From: Nodosilinea sp. E11
GTDB taxonomy: Bacteria > Cyanobacteriota > Cyanobacteriia > Phormidesmidales > Phormidesmidaceae
Length of the DNA stretch: 64,000 nt
NCBI RefSeq assembly: GCF_032813545.1
Contig: NZ_CP136520.1
Span: 366,001-430,000 of the forward strand
Direction: 5' to 3'
Shown piece by piece: positions 25,945-35,114 of this stretch (its first letter is position 1; each line of letters begins with the position of its first letter). Both the position numbers and the translations under genes were made by a program. The notes under the pieces are model-generated. The model was not told the DNA's origin. It did not search any database and saw nothing but the letters and a program-made list of their open reading frames with translations.

Positions 25945-27111
25945 GTGAGACGCAGTTACGCAGCAATCGCTATCTTGTGCGGAGTAATTGGCGGCTGGAC
26001 GGTGGTGCCCAGTGCCCAAGGGGCGGTTGCAGAGCCTCAGGTTGGGGCGGGCTTCTTACTCCAGCCTGAGGCGACTCTATGGATAGCTCAAAACAGCGGC
26101 AACGGGTTGAGCACGGCCCAGCAAGATCAAGTTGATGACCTGCTGCGCCAGGGGCAAACCAAGGTGTCGGCGCGAGACTATGCTGGGGCGATCGCAATCT
26201 ATCAGCAGGCGGCAGCGATCGATCGCCAAAACCCACGCTTATTTTCGGGCATTGGCTACCTTCATGTGCAGCAGGGCAACTATAGCGAGGCGATTGAGGC
26301 CTACCGCCGGGCGATCGCTCTAGACGGTAACAACCTGGCCTTTCGCTATGGCCTGGCCCATAGCCAGTACAAAAATAACCAGTTTGATGAGGCTCTGGCA
26401 ACCTACCAGGGCATTCTTTCGACCAACCCGCGAGAGGTAAATGCTCATTTGGGCATTGGCGGCATTCAGCTGGAGCGTAACGACTACGACGGTGCCCTCG
26501 CCACCTACCAAACCTTGGCCCGCATTGCCCCGGGCAACGCCCAGGCGTATGAAGCCCTAGGCGCGCTGTACCTGCAGCAAGAAAACTACGACCAGGCACT
26601 CACCTACTTAAATCAGGGACTGCGGGCTAACCCTAACAACGGTGACCTGTACGTCAGCGTAGCCAATATTTACCTGAGGCAGGATCGCCGGACTGAGGCC
26701 GCTGAAAACCTGCGCCAGGCCCTGCGGGTCGCCCCCCAAAATGCCCAGGCTCAACACCAGACTGGGTATTTGCTCTACCAGGCGGGCGATCGCGAGGCCG
26801 CCTATGACTACTTGGTGCGGGCAGTGCGCCTCAACCCCGACCTCGTGGCCGCCCACGCCCTGCTGGGCGAGTTGCTGCTGGAACGTGGCCAATACCTGCA
26901 AGCGGTGCTCTCCTACCGCAAGGTGGTCGATGCGCTGCCCGACGATCCAGCGGCCTTCTATAATCTCAGCCTGGCGCTCCATGGCCAGGGGTTAGAGGCT
27001 CAGGCCCTCTCAAACCTTGAGTTGGCCGCCATTCTATACGCGCGCCAGGGGGATACGGCAGGGGCCGCCCGAGCCCGCGAACTCATGGCCTTTTGGGGCT
27101 TTGGGCGGTAA
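25945..27111 (+). CDS. Exported TPR-repeat protein
   Basis: 388 residues. GTG start with AAGGAG nine bases upstream. An N-terminal signal-like helix (residues 1-28, ending VPSAQGAVAE) is followed by about nine tetratricopeptide repeats from residue 55 to 375, recognisable as DYAGAIAIYQQAAAIDRQNP, NYSEAIEAYRRAIALDGNN, NYDQALTYLNQGLRANPNN and similar. A periplasmic scaffold for protein-protein contacts is likely; the partner is unknown. nei begins 3 bp after the stop, so the two are co-transcribed. Confidence 0.88.
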   Translation: MRRSYAAIAILCGVIGGWTVVPSAQGAVAEPQVGAGFLLQPEATLWIAQNSGNGLSTAQQDQVDDLLRQGQTKVSARDYAGAIAIYQQAAAIDRQNPRLFSGIGYLHVQQGNYSEAIEAYRRAIALDGNNLAFRYGLAHSQYKNNQFDEALATYQGILSTNPREVNAHLGIGGIQLERNDYDGALATYQTLARIAPGNAQAYEALGALYLQQENYDQALTYLNQGLRANPNNGDLYVSVANIYLRQDRRTEAAENLRQALRVAPQNAQAQHQTGYLLYQAGDREAAYDYLVRAVRLNPDLVAAHALLGELLLERGQYLQAVLSYRKVVDALPDDPAAFYNLSLALHGQGLEAQALSNLELAAILYARQGDTAGAARARELMAFWGFGR

Positions 27112-27114
27112 CCC

Positions 27115-27942
27115 ATGCCTGAAGGCCCAGAAATTCGTCGGGCTGCCGATAACATCCATCGGGCGATCGCAGGCAATATTGCCTGCGATGTGTTTTTCGC
27201 CTTCGACCACCTCAAACCCTTTGAGGCTGAACTGGTCGGCAGTACGGTGGTGGCAGTCAAACCCTACGGCAAAGCCATGGTCACCTACTTTGACAGTGGG
27301 TGGGCGGTCTACAGCCACAACCAGCTCTACGGTAAATGGGTCACTTGCAAACCTAACGCCACTACACTCACCGGTCGTCAGCTGCGGTTCGCGGTTCATA
27401 CCCCTCGCCGTTGGGCACTGCTCTACAGCGCCTCAGAGATTGAGGTGCTGACCGCCGAGGCAGTGCCCAGCCATCCCTACATCGTTAAACTCGGCCCCGA
27501 TACCCTCGATGTCAACCTCACCCCCGATCGGGTGGCAGAACGTACCCTCAGCCAGCCATTTCACCGTCGCCAGTTTGCCACCCTGCTGCTCGATCAGAGC
27601 TTTTTGGGCGGAATCGGCAACTATCTCCGCACCGAAATTTTATATGTGGCGGGCATTCACCCTAGCCAGCGCCCGATAGACTGTAGCGCCGTGCAGATTG
27701 CCGCCTTTGCCAAGGCAGCCCTGGCCTTGCCCCAGCAGTCTTACCGTCACAGTGGCATTACCAACGACCTGGCCCTAGCCGCTCAGCTTAAGCAGACCGG
27801 CTACCGTCGTCGCGAGTATCGCCATTGGGCCTTTGGCCGACTGGGCCAGCCCTGTCATCGCTGCGGTGACACCATCACTAAGATTACGATTGGCGGCAGG
27901 CGCTGCTATGTCTGCCCGAGTTGCCAGCCGGTTAACCGCTAG
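27115..27942 (+). CDS. nei: Endonuclease VIII-like DNA glycosylase (Nei)
   Basis: Base-excision repair glycosylase/AP lyase removing oxidised pyrimidines. 275 residues. Catalytic Pro2 and Glu3 in MPEGPEIRRAAD, Lys53 in GKAM, and the helix-two-turn-helix block LLLDQSFLGGIGNYLR. The C-terminal zinc finger is CHRCGDTITKITIGGR followed by CYVCPSC. The opening MPEGPEIRRAAD and YSHNQLYGKW match E. coli Nei rather than MutM (Fpg). Close to the TPR gene; converges on tldE with an 11-bp overlap. Confidence 0.93.
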   Translation: MPEGPEIRRAADNIHRAIAGNIACDVFFAFDHLKPFEAELVGSTVVAVKPYGKAMVTYFDSGWAVYSHNQLYGKWVTCKPNATTLTGRQLRFAVHTPRRWALLYSASEIEVLTAEAVPSHPYIVKLGPDTLDVNLTPDRVAERTLSQPFHRRQFATLLLDQSFLGGIGNYLRTEILYVAGIHPSQRPIDCSAVQIAAFAKAALALPQQSYRHSGITNDLALAAQLKQTGYRRREYRHWAFGRLGQPCHRCGDTITKITIGGRRCYVCPSCQPVNR

Positions 27943-29236
27943 TCACCGACAACCCATCTAGCAATACCGAAGGGGTGTAGCAAGAACCGTTCCATTCAGC
28001 ATCGCTGCCCAGCTCAACGCTATCCTTGAGCGCGCTATAGATATTGCCGGCCACCATCGTGTCTTTAATGCGGCCCACCAGTTCGCCCCGGTGAATGCGG
28101 TAGCCCAGGTCAACATTGACCGAAAAGTCACCGGCAATGCCAGGGCCACCGCCCAAAATTTGATCAACCAAAATGCCATTGTCAATGGTAGCGATCAGCT
28201 CAGCTAGGGATTGGGTGCCCGGCTGCACCAGACTGTTGTACAGGCCAGGGGTGGGATAACTGCCCAGGCCGGGGCGAAAGCCATTGCCTGTAGAACCAGC
28301 CCCCAGGGTGCGGCCAACGGCGCGATCGCAGTAAAACAACTTGACTACCCCATGCTCAATAAACACCAGTTTTTGAGTGGGTGCACCCTCGTCATCAAAG
28401 GGACAGCTAAACGGCCCCGCCTCTGGGTCTTGAAATAGCGTGATCCGAGGGGAGACCATCTGCTCCCCCAAGGCATTGCTCCAGGGCGACGATCGCTCCA
28501 CCACCCGTTTACCACTCAGCGCCGACTGCAGCGTACCCCACACCATATCGGCGGCTTTAGCCGTGAATACCACCGGCATTCGCCCCGTATCAACCGCCGC
28601 CGCTGATTCGGCCCAGGCTAGTCGCTGCAAGACCTGATCGACCAAGGCATCACTATCTAGACTGTTGCGCTGGGTTTGGCCGTCGCTAACGCTCAAAAAA
28701 TCGTCGCCCCGTACCCAGTCTGCCGACAGATAACTGCTGAGGGTGGCATCGCTGTAGCGGCAGTCGAGCCCCTGGGTATTGAGAATGCGTGTGGTTTCTA
28801 CATCGCACTCTACATCTACGCCACAGATGACCTCCGGGTAGACGCTGCGGATGCGATCAATCATGGCTTGCCCCCACTCAATCAGCTGCTCTACCGGCAC
28901 CTCTTGGCCCATATCGGGATAGTGGTGGCTGGTGCCCGCAACCAGATCAACGGTTTCCGGGTCATTGAGGGCGCTAATGGCCAGGGCTTTTTCAACGATA
29001 GAAATGGGGTCCACGTTGCCGTAGGCCACCGCTAGCCCTGGGCGTCCATTCACCCATAGCCGCAGGGCCGTACCTAAGGCCGCAGAACTTTCGAGCTGCT
29101 TGAGCCGGTTGGCTTCAAAAAAAACCGGGCGCGATCGCGATCGCGATTGCAGCACCTCTGCGGCTTCAGCACCATGCTGTAGGGCCAAGTCGATCAGTTT
29201 TTCAGCTAGCGAATTGTCGTTTAGACCAAGCACCAT
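27932..29236 (-). CDS. tldE: TldE/PmbA family protein (inactive partner type)
   Basis: TldD/TldE form a heterodimeric metalloprotease that trims unfolded peptides and matures RiPPs; TldE/PmbA is the subunit without the HExxxH zinc site. 434 residues; no HExxxH motif is present. Recognisable are EVLQSRSRSRPVFFEANRLK near the N-terminus, the central DNGILVDQILGGGPGIAGDF, and GELVGRIKDTMVAGNIYSAL near the end, which are typical of TldE. The start giving MVLGLNDNS was chosen because the preceding codons look like leader. tldD is not in the window. Confidence 0.88.
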   Translation of the reverse strand: MVLGLNDNSLAEKLIDLALQHGAEAAEVLQSRSRSRPVFFEANRLKQLESSAALGTALRLWVNGRPGLAVAYGNVDPISIVEKALAISALNDPETVDLVAGTSHHYPDMGQEVPVEQLIEWGQAMIDRIRSVYPEVICGVDVECDVETTRILNTQGLDCRYSDATLSSYLSADWVRGDDFLSVSDGQTQRNSLDSDALVDQVLQRLAWAESAAAVDTGRMPVVFTAKAADMVWGTLQSALSGKRVVERSSPWSNALGEQMVSPRITLFQDPEAGPFSCPFDDEGAPTQKLVFIEHGVVKLFYCDRAVGRTLGAGSTGNGFRPGLGSYPTPGLYNSLVQPGTQSLAELIATIDNGILVDQILGGGPGIAGDFSVNVDLGYRIHRGELVGRIKDTMVAGNIYSALKDSVELGSDAEWNGSCYTPSVLLDGLSVTSG

Positions 29237-29409
29237 AGCAGTCGTCAGTTGGCAGGAGCGTACACAGAGCCTCTTCATCTTCCCGGATTGCGGCCCCCCT
29301 GCAAAGAGCGCAGTTAGAGATCCTGGGCGACAAACCTCCCATTTTTCTCAGTTTTTTGTCTAGATTCGCTAGCAGGTGCTATTCAACGCTAGAATAGCTA
29401 AGCCCCTTT

Positions 29410-29496
29410 GGAGAGGTGGCAGAGTGGTTGAATGCGGCAGTCTCGAAAACTGTTTGAGGGTCAAACCTCACGGGGGTTCGAATCCCCCCCTCTCCG
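29410..29496 (+). tRNA. tRNA-Ser (anticodon CGA)
   Basis: 87 nt with acceptor stem GGAGAGG/CCTCTCC and discriminator G, D arm AGAGTGGTTGAATG, anticodon loop CTCGAAA (anticodon CGA, reads UCG), long class II variable arm, and T arm GGGGGTTCGAATCCCCC. CCA is not encoded. Confidence 0.97.
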
Positions 29497-29564
29497 TTGA
29501 TTTGAAAGGCTTTCTGCCTTGCGGTTGCTCACTAACTAGACAGCAGTTAAAGCAGCTTTTTATG

Positions 29565-29930
29565 CTAGAAATGCCTTTTGAGTTGATGCCATTGGGTCTC
29601 AATCTGATTCATCTCCGGCCAGTATGGGGGCCGTTGAAAGAAATCCAGACCTTGAGCCTGCCAGATGGGCAGCCGCTCTTGCACCGCCTTACTGGTATGG
29701 ATTAAGGCATTATCCTGAACAATTACGGTAGCGATACCGGTGCGCTGAAACAAATGGTGCGCTCCTCCGCCTATCGGTGCTGCTCCAATGCAGCCATCAC
29801 CACCGATAGGCATTGCGGTGGACGCCCATCCCACAGCCCATACAGACCCTCTTGCTGCCACCGATTGACATGGTTGAAACCACCGTGATGCGCGGTCTTT
29901 CAGCGTACCTCGATCCCTACGGTTAATTCC
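29565..29930 (-). mobile_element. Decayed IS630-type transposase
   Basis: The C-terminal catalytic part is readable in one frame: IVQDNALIHTSKAVQERLP with the second DDE aspartate and PYWPEMNQIETQWHQLK with the glutamate. The N-terminal helix-turn-helix piece appears in another frame nearby (VNRWQQEGLYGLWDGRPP). The frame stops just after KRHF, and much of the middle is gone, so the element is dead. An inverted repeat, GCCTATCGGTG with CACCGATAGGC, lies inside it at 29767-29810. It sits 70 bp downstream of tRNA-Ser. Confidence 0.75.
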
Positions 29931-29936
29931 GCTCAC

Positions 29937-30148
29937 CTACTTACCTCGTCGAGGCATTGCAGTGCCATGTCCTGACAAATCGGGGGTAGACAGATAGGAT
30001 TTGGTATTCTCAAAAGTTTTCAGCCTGGTCAATTCTCTAAGCACTGATTTGGCAATCGGGGGGGATTGAAGTTTTTGAAGGTGCCCAGGTATCGTAGTAG
30101 ACACAATCAAAGCAAACATCATGTAGTAACTGTCACACCAGCCCAATA
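29937..30148. other. Non-coding gap with dispersed-element fragments
   Basis: Between the dead transposase and the tandem repeat. Fragments GACAAATCGGGGGTAGACAG and AGGATTTGGTATTCTC resemble pieces of the loose element at 14.0 and 43.1 kb. No gene is supported. Confidence 0.4.
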
Positions 30149-30149
30149 A

Positions 30150-30216
30150 CACAGCCCCAATTAACACAGCCCCAATTAACACAGCCCCAATTAACACAGC
30201 CCCAATTAACACAGCC
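30150..30216. repeat. 15-bp tandem repeat, 4.5 copies, in a 5-prime leader
   Basis: Four perfect copies of CACAGCCCCAATTAA and a partial fifth end 4 bp before the ATG of the response regulator, so they lie where its ribosome binding site should be. A degenerate copy precedes them. Copy number could vary by slippage. Confidence 0.9.
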
Positions 30217-30220
30217 TAGA

Positions 30221-31318
30221 ATGAAAATTCTGTTGATCGAAGATGATCTGTCGGTTAGTGAATGGTTGGTAGAAACCCTCAGTGCCCATCGCTATGCCGT
30301 CGATGCGATCGCCGATGGGGCCGCTGGGTTAACCATGGCCCTGGGTTGGCCCTACGACCTGGTGATTTTAGACTGGGTGCTACCCTCGCTTGATGGGATT
30401 GAGGTCTGCCGTCGCCTGCGATCGCAGGGGGTTCGCACCCCGGTGCTGATGCTGACCGTGCGAGGGGCCAATGCCGATATTGTGGCGGGGTTAGATGCCG
30501 GAGCCGATGACTACCTGGCGAAAAGCAGCGATGCCACCCAACTGCTAGCCCGAGTGCGGGCCTTACTACGCCGCCGCGATCGCACGACCACCCCGGTTCT
30601 AGAGTGGGGTGAGCTATGCCTCGACCCCGCCCTCACCCAGGTCACCTACCAGGGGCAGCCCGTGCCCTGCCGCCCCAAGGAATACGAACTGCTAGAGCTA
30701 TTTTTGCGCTCTCCCCAGCGGTTGCTGACCCGCAGCGCCATTATCGACCACCTGTGGCCCATGGATGATCCTCCGGTAGAGGGTTCGGTAACCAACCTGA
30801 TCAAAGACCTGCGCCAGCGACTCAAGCGCAACGGGCTGACCGCCAACCCCATTGAGACAGTACATGGGCTAGGGTATCGGCTGAAGCTAGCCCCGGCGGT
30901 AGAGACCCCAGCGATCGCAGCTGATCCTGGCGCAGCTAACCCCGTCGCAGCGGCCCCCGGTGACGTCTCACTCCCCCTCGATCGCATCATTCAGCAGGCT
31001 ACCCAGCGGTTTCGGGCGTCCCTAACCCAACGGCTAACGGTATTAGAAGAGGCCGCTCAGGCCCTAGAGCATAGTACCTTCGATGCCCAGCAGCGGCAGC
31101 TAGCCTGCCTCGAAGCCCACAAACTGGCGGGGGGGCTGGGGCTGTTTGGCTATACCGAAGCGGCGGCGGTGGCCGAAGCCATGGAGGCGCTGCTGCAATC
31201 GACCCAGCCCTGCTCTCAGTTACCCCAGCAGCTCGAAGCTCTCAAACAATGTCTAACGCTCTCCTCCCAAGCGGAACTGACGGCGGGGGTAGGGGCCGAA
31301 CCATTGTCTCCCTGCTAG
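30221..31318 (+). CDS. OmpR-type response regulator fused to an Hpt domain
   Basis: 365 residues in three parts. The receiver (1-118) has the acidic pair in IEDD, phospho-acceptor Asp51 in VILDWVLPSLDG, the Thr in LMLTVRG and the Lys in YLAKSSD. The winged-helix DNA-binding domain (about 125-220) contains CRPKEYELLELFL and ETVHGLGYRLK. An Ala/Pro linker leads to a C-terminal Hpt domain (about 245-345) with its phospho-His at about 300 in EAHKLAGGLGLFG. Such a protein can both bind DNA and pass phosphate on. It heads a co-oriented set with a multi-PAS kinase and a single-domain receiver. No Shine-Dalgarno is seen because the leader is a 15-bp tandem repeat. Confidence 0.92.
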   Translation: MKILLIEDDLSVSEWLVETLSAHRYAVDAIADGAAGLTMALGWPYDLVILDWVLPSLDGIEVCRRLRSQGVRTPVLMLTVRGANADIVAGLDAGADDYLAKSSDATQLLARVRALLRRRDRTTTPVLEWGELCLDPALTQVTYQGQPVPCRPKEYELLELFLRSPQRLLTRSAIIDHLWPMDDPPVEGSVTNLIKDLRQRLKRNGLTANPIETVHGLGYRLKLAPAVETPAIAADPGAANPVAAAPGDVSLPLDRIIQQATQRFRASLTQRLTVLEEAAQALEHSTFDAQQRQLACLEAHKLAGGLGLFGYTEAAAVAEAMEALLQSTQPCSQLPQQLEALKQCLTLSSQAELTAGVGAEPLSPC

Positions 31319-31368
31319 CGATCGCCTAATCTAACTGGCATCACATCCATCTTTTGGGGTTTAGCACT

Positions 31369-34023
31369 ATGCCCATTCCCCTATCTTGCCACCCCCAGCC
31401 CAACCCGAGTCGATCGCGACCCTGGGGCCTAAACACAGGGCTGATCGGGGTTGGGCTAGGCCTCATGGCGCTAGGGGGCTACCTGGCTTACCAAAATCTG
31501 GCCGATAGTCGGCGTCACTTGCTCCTGCTGGCGCTGCTGGGAGGTGCGATCGCCCTGGGTCTGCTGTTTACCCAGGCACTCCTGGCCCAATTGCGAACCT
31601 TTAACCAGATCAGTCGCCAGCTGGCGGCGGGCAATTTTGACCAACGGTTGCCCACCCATGGCTCTATCCGTGAGCTAAACGATCTGGCCGAGTCATGGAA
31701 CCAGATGGCCGATCATCTCCAGCAGTCCCTAGCGTGCCTCCAGACAACCCTCAATGAGTCTGAAGCCAAGTTTGCAACTATCTTTCGCACCAGCCCCGAC
31801 CCCATCGCCATTGCCACCCTGGCCGACGGCCGCCTGCTAGAGGTCAACGACAGTTTAACAAGACTATTGGGCTACAGCCGCTCAGAGTTGATTGGCCACA
31901 CCGCCCTAGAACTTAACCTCTGGCACAGCCCAGACGCGCGCAGTCACTACCGATCGCAGTTGAACGCTCAGGGCCATCTGAACAATGTTGAGGTACAGTT
32001 GCGCACCAAAACCGGACAGATCAAAACTGGGCTGCTTTCCTGCGAGGTGCAGCTGCTAGAGGGGCAAAACTGCGTAATTTCGGTGCTAAAAGACATTAGC
32101 GAACGAGAGCGGCTGGAAACCGAACGCCGCCAGGCTGCCGCTCAGTTGCGTAAAACCGAACAATGGCTGGAGCAGTATAGCCAGGTGTCTCCCAGCATGA
32201 TTTATACCTTTGTCAAAACACCTGAGGGAGAGGGCTGGTTTGAGTACATCAGCGCTGCCGTCGAAGTTATCGGCGAAATCACCGTCGAACAAGCCCTCCA
32301 GGATGCCGATTTAGTCAGAGGTCTCATTCACCCTGAAGATCGGGCTGACTGTTGCGCGACCGAGGCAGAGAGCGAGCAGTTCCTCCAGCCCTTTTCCCAC
32401 CAGTGTCGCATTTTGACTCCCTCGGGCACGCTCAAATGGGTGCACATTCAGGCGCAGCCAGAACGGCGGACCCAGGGGCAGTTGGCGTGGCATGGTGTGA
32501 TGGTCGATATTAGTTCTCACCAGCGGTCAGAGACTGCTCTGCACCAAAGCGAGGCCCGCTTCCGACAGCTGGCGGAAACCGTGCGGGAGGGCTTTTTTAT
32601 CTACGAAATTCAAGCCGACCTATACTCCTATACCAACCCGTCCTATGGGGTGGTGTTGGGCATTACTGCGCCGCAACCGTTCTACAAGGGCACAAACTAC
32701 TGGCTCGATCGGGTGCATGAAGGCGATCGCGATCGCCTCCTTGCCGCCCTCCAGCGAGAGCGCCAGGGCGAGAACTTTGACGAAGAATATCGCTACCTGC
32801 GCCCCGATGGCCAACTGCGCTGGCTACGATCCAAGGCCTTTCCGCTGCGCGATCAGACGGGCAATGTGGTGCGCATTGTCGGCACGGTGGAAGACATCAG
32901 CGATCGCAAACAGACTGAAATCGCCCTGCAAGAGAGCGAAGATCGTTTTCGCCGTGCCTTTGACAATGCCCCCTACGGGATTTATCTGGTGTCGGCCACC
33001 GGTCAGTTTGTGCAGGCTAACCCCTGCTACTGCAACCTCTTGGGCTATAGCGAAGCCGAGCTACTCACCCTTACCTTTAAAGACATCACTCACCCCGACG
33101 ACTGGGCCGCCGACTGGGCCGAGTTTCAGCGCATGATGGCCGGAGAAACCCACACCTACCGGCTCGAAAAGCGCTACCTCACCAAGCAGGGAACGGTGAT
33201 TCCAGTGGTGGTCAACGCTGCGCCCATCTACGATGCTGCCGGGCAGCTGCTGTATGCGGTGGGCCATGTCCAAGACAGTCGCGATCGCCTCGCCATCGAC
33301 CGCATGAAAGACGAGTTTATCTCCGTCGTCAGCCACGAGTTGCGCACACCCATTACCTCCATTCAAGGAGCGCTGGTATTGCTGGGGGCCGGCATCTACA
33401 CCGATCGCCCCGAAAAAGCTCAGCGCATGCTCAACATTGCCATCAGCAACAGCGATCGCCTGGTGCGTCTGGTAGACGACATCTTGAGTTTTGAGCGTCT
33501 AGAGTCGGGCCGGGTGCAACTCGAACCAGAGTTTTGCCAGATCAGAGACCTGATACACCAGGCGATCGACAGTGTGCAGGCCCTGGCCGATCAGTCGGGC
33601 ATTACCCTGGTGACTAGCCCGCTGAGCGCCGTGCTTTGGGCTGCCCCCGACGCGATCATTCAGGTGCTCACCAATCTGCTCAGTAACGCGATCAAGTTTT
33701 CGGCAGCGGGGGAAACGGTGCAATTGCAGGCGACGATATCGAATGCAGGAGCCCTTGCGCCTACCCAAAATCCCGCAGTGATCTTCTCCGTTTGCGATCG
33801 CGGCCGGGGCATTCCCCCTGAGAAACTGACGGCGATCTTCGGCCAGTTTCAGCAGGTCGATGCCTCTGACTCACGGCGGCGGGGCGGTACGGGGCTAGGT
33901 CTAGCCATCTGTAAGCGCATTGTCGAACAGCACCAGGGCCGCATTTGGGTCGAAAGCCAGGTGGGCCAGGGCAGCACCTTCTACGTTGCGCTGCCCCTCA
34001 AACGGGAGCAACCCCATGCCTAA
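31369..34023 (+). CDS. Membrane-bound multi-PAS histidine kinase
   Basis: 884 residues. Two adjacent N-terminal membrane helices (about 20-75) with almost no periplasmic loop are followed by a HAMP-like segment, then four PAS/PAC units (about 130-645; the second is diverged) with landmarks FRTSPDPIAIATL, YRYLRPDGQLRWLRSKA and AFDNAPYGIYLV. The HisKA domain has His656 in VVSHELRTPITSIQG; the ATPase domain has VLTNLLSNAIKFS, VCDRGRGIP and GGTGLGLAIC. The absence of a periplasmic sensor suggests cytoplasmic signals sensed by PAS, possibly with cofactors. Overlaps the following receiver gene by 8 bp. Confidence 0.92.
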   Translation: MPIPLSCHPQPNPSRSRPWGLNTGLIGVGLGLMALGGYLAYQNLADSRRHLLLLALLGGAIALGLLFTQALLAQLRTFNQISRQLAAGNFDQRLPTHGSIRELNDLAESWNQMADHLQQSLACLQTTLNESEAKFATIFRTSPDPIAIATLADGRLLEVNDSLTRLLGYSRSELIGHTALELNLWHSPDARSHYRSQLNAQGHLNNVEVQLRTKTGQIKTGLLSCEVQLLEGQNCVISVLKDISERERLETERRQAAAQLRKTEQWLEQYSQVSPSMIYTFVKTPEGEGWFEYISAAVEVIGEITVEQALQDADLVRGLIHPEDRADCCATEAESEQFLQPFSHQCRILTPSGTLKWVHIQAQPERRTQGQLAWHGVMVDISSHQRSETALHQSEARFRQLAETVREGFFIYEIQADLYSYTNPSYGVVLGITAPQPFYKGTNYWLDRVHEGDRDRLLAALQRERQGENFDEEYRYLRPDGQLRWLRSKAFPLRDQTGNVVRIVGTVEDISDRKQTEIALQESEDRFRRAFDNAPYGIYLVSATGQFVQANPCYCNLLGYSEAELLTLTFKDITHPDDWAADWAEFQRMMAGETHTYRLEKRYLTKQGTVIPVVVNAAPIYDAAGQLLYAVGHVQDSRDRLAIDRMKDEFISVVSHELRTPITSIQGALVLLGAGIYTDRPEKAQRMLNIAISNSDRLVRLVDDILSFERLESGRVQLEPEFCQIRDLIHQAIDSVQALADQSGITLVTSPLSAVLWAAPDAIIQVLTNLLSNAIKFSAAGETVQLQATISNAGALAPTQNPAVIFSVCDRGRGIPPEKLTAIFGQFQQVDASDSRRRGGTGLGLAICKRIVEQHQGRIWVESQVGQGSTFYVALPLKREQPHA

Positions 34024-34387
34024 ATGCGTTTTGGTAATCGACGACGAGGAAGACATTCGATTGATCGTTCAAGTCGCCCTAGCCGAACTGGGCGGATGGC
34101 AGACCCTAGGGGCCGCCTCGGGGGCTGAAGGGCTCAAGCTAGCCCAAGAACAGGCCATTGACGCGATTTTGCTGGATATTTCCATGCCCGATATGGATGG
34201 CTTTGAGCTGTACGATCGGGTGCAAAACCACCCAGCCACCCAAGGCATTCCAGTGGTGGTGCTGACCTCTAAGGTGCTGGCCCGCGATCGCGATCGCTTT
34301 TCTACCCTAGCGATCGCCGGGGTGATCACCAAACCCTTCAACCCACTCACCCTGGCTCAGCAGATCGCTGGTTTACTGGGGTGGTAG
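34016..34387 (+). CDS. Single-domain response regulator (receiver)
   Basis: A 123-residue CheY-like receiver. Acidic residues in VIDDEED, phospho-acceptor Asp54 in ILLDISMPDMDG, Thr in VVLTSK and Lys in ITKPFNP are all present, so it should be phosphorylated. Its ATG overlaps the end of the kinase gene, implying coupled translation and that the kinase is its donor. With the Hpt-bearing regulator upstream, a kinase-receiver-Hpt relay is possible. Confidence 0.93.
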   Translation: MPKCVLVIDDEEDIRLIVQVALAELGGWQTLGAASGAEGLKLAQEQAIDAILLDISMPDMDGFELYDRVQNHPATQGIPVVVLTSKVLARDRDRFSTLAIAGVITKPFNPLTLAQQIAGLLGW

Positions 34388-34540
34388 GGCAATAGCGCTG
34401 GCCTCTAGCTTGCAGGATTCATGCTTTTAGAGAAACGTCTGTACTGACCCAATAGACCCACACCATCCGGTGAGTTTCTAATCCTATGACTTTCCTATAG
34501 TCTTCTACTACTGTTAGGCTCAGTCATCTCAACTTTCCTG

Positions 34541-34568
34541 GTCCTAAAATGGATCAACCTTTTAGGAC
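34541..34568. promoter_or_regulatory. Hairpin between the two receiver genes
   Basis: GTCCTAAAA and TTTTAGGAC form a perfect 9-bp stem with a 10-nt loop, 39 bp before the next ATG. Possibly a terminator-like or operator element; no T-run follows. Confidence 0.4.
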
Positions 34569-34606
34569 TAGGTCGTTCCTTTCATAGCACATCAGAGGGT
34601 ACCGCC

Positions 34607-34996
34607 ATGCCCAAACAGTCTATTCTTCTGATTGAGCATGAGACCCATCTGAGATATATTTTGAGCGACTGCCTGAGTGAGCTTGGCGGCTGGGAAGTGA
34701 CTCCTTCAACCTCTATTCAGGAGGGTATTCAGCTATGTGAAAAAAAGCGGCCCGACGTTATCTTGATGGATGCATCGGCCCCTGAACCAGAGGCGTTGAT
34801 CCTAATTGAGAAACTCAAACAGTATTCGTCTACCCAGGCCGTGCCGATTGTGTTGATTAGTGCGTTGGCTAACTGGCTTACGCCTAAAGAGTTCCATCAG
34901 ATGGGTTTTGGGGGAGCTATCGGCAAGCCTTTTAACCCATCTACTCTATCGGCCCAGATTTTTCACTTAGCGAGCCTCAAAAGCGCGAAACGTTAG
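34607..34996 (+). CDS. Receiver-like protein with altered acidic pocket
   Basis: 129 residues with the receiver fold. Asp55 in VILMDASAPEPEA is present and GKPFNP supplies the Lys, but the usual acidic pair is Glu10-His11-Glu12 (LLIEHETHL) and the loop after Asp55 lacks the normal MPxxDG. Phosphorylation is therefore uncertain and it may act constitutively. It resembles the preceding receiver in length and in the start MPK and the ending KPFNPxTLxxQI, so it is probably an old duplicate. It follows that gene after 219 bp. Confidence 0.82.
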   Translation: MPKQSILLIEHETHLRYILSDCLSELGGWEVTPSTSIQEGIQLCEKKRPDVILMDASAPEPEALILIEKLKQYSSTQAVPIVLISALANWLTPKEFHQMGFGGAIGKPFNPSTLSAQIFHLASLKSAKR

Positions 34997-35001
34997 CTTT
35001 G

Positions 35002-35027
35002 CTCAACAGGTTTTTAGTTGAGTTTTT
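35002..35027 (+). terminator. Probable terminator of the receiver-like gene
   Basis: CTCAAC and GTTGAG form a 6-bp stem with a 9-nt loop followed by TTTTT, 5 bp after the stop codon. Confidence 0.6.
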
Positions 35028-35114
35028 GGCGGACAGCAGCTAAAGACAACTCTAGCTGTCGTCTGCCTCGAACTCGATGCTCAAGTCTGACTGAATCTTA
35101 TTAGGAGAACATTA

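Noticed and set aside
29937..30212. Minus-strand frame encoding LIGAV pentapeptides
   Set aside because: It is only the 15-bp tandem repeat read as five codons; no ribosome site, and the rest of the frame is unlike any protein.
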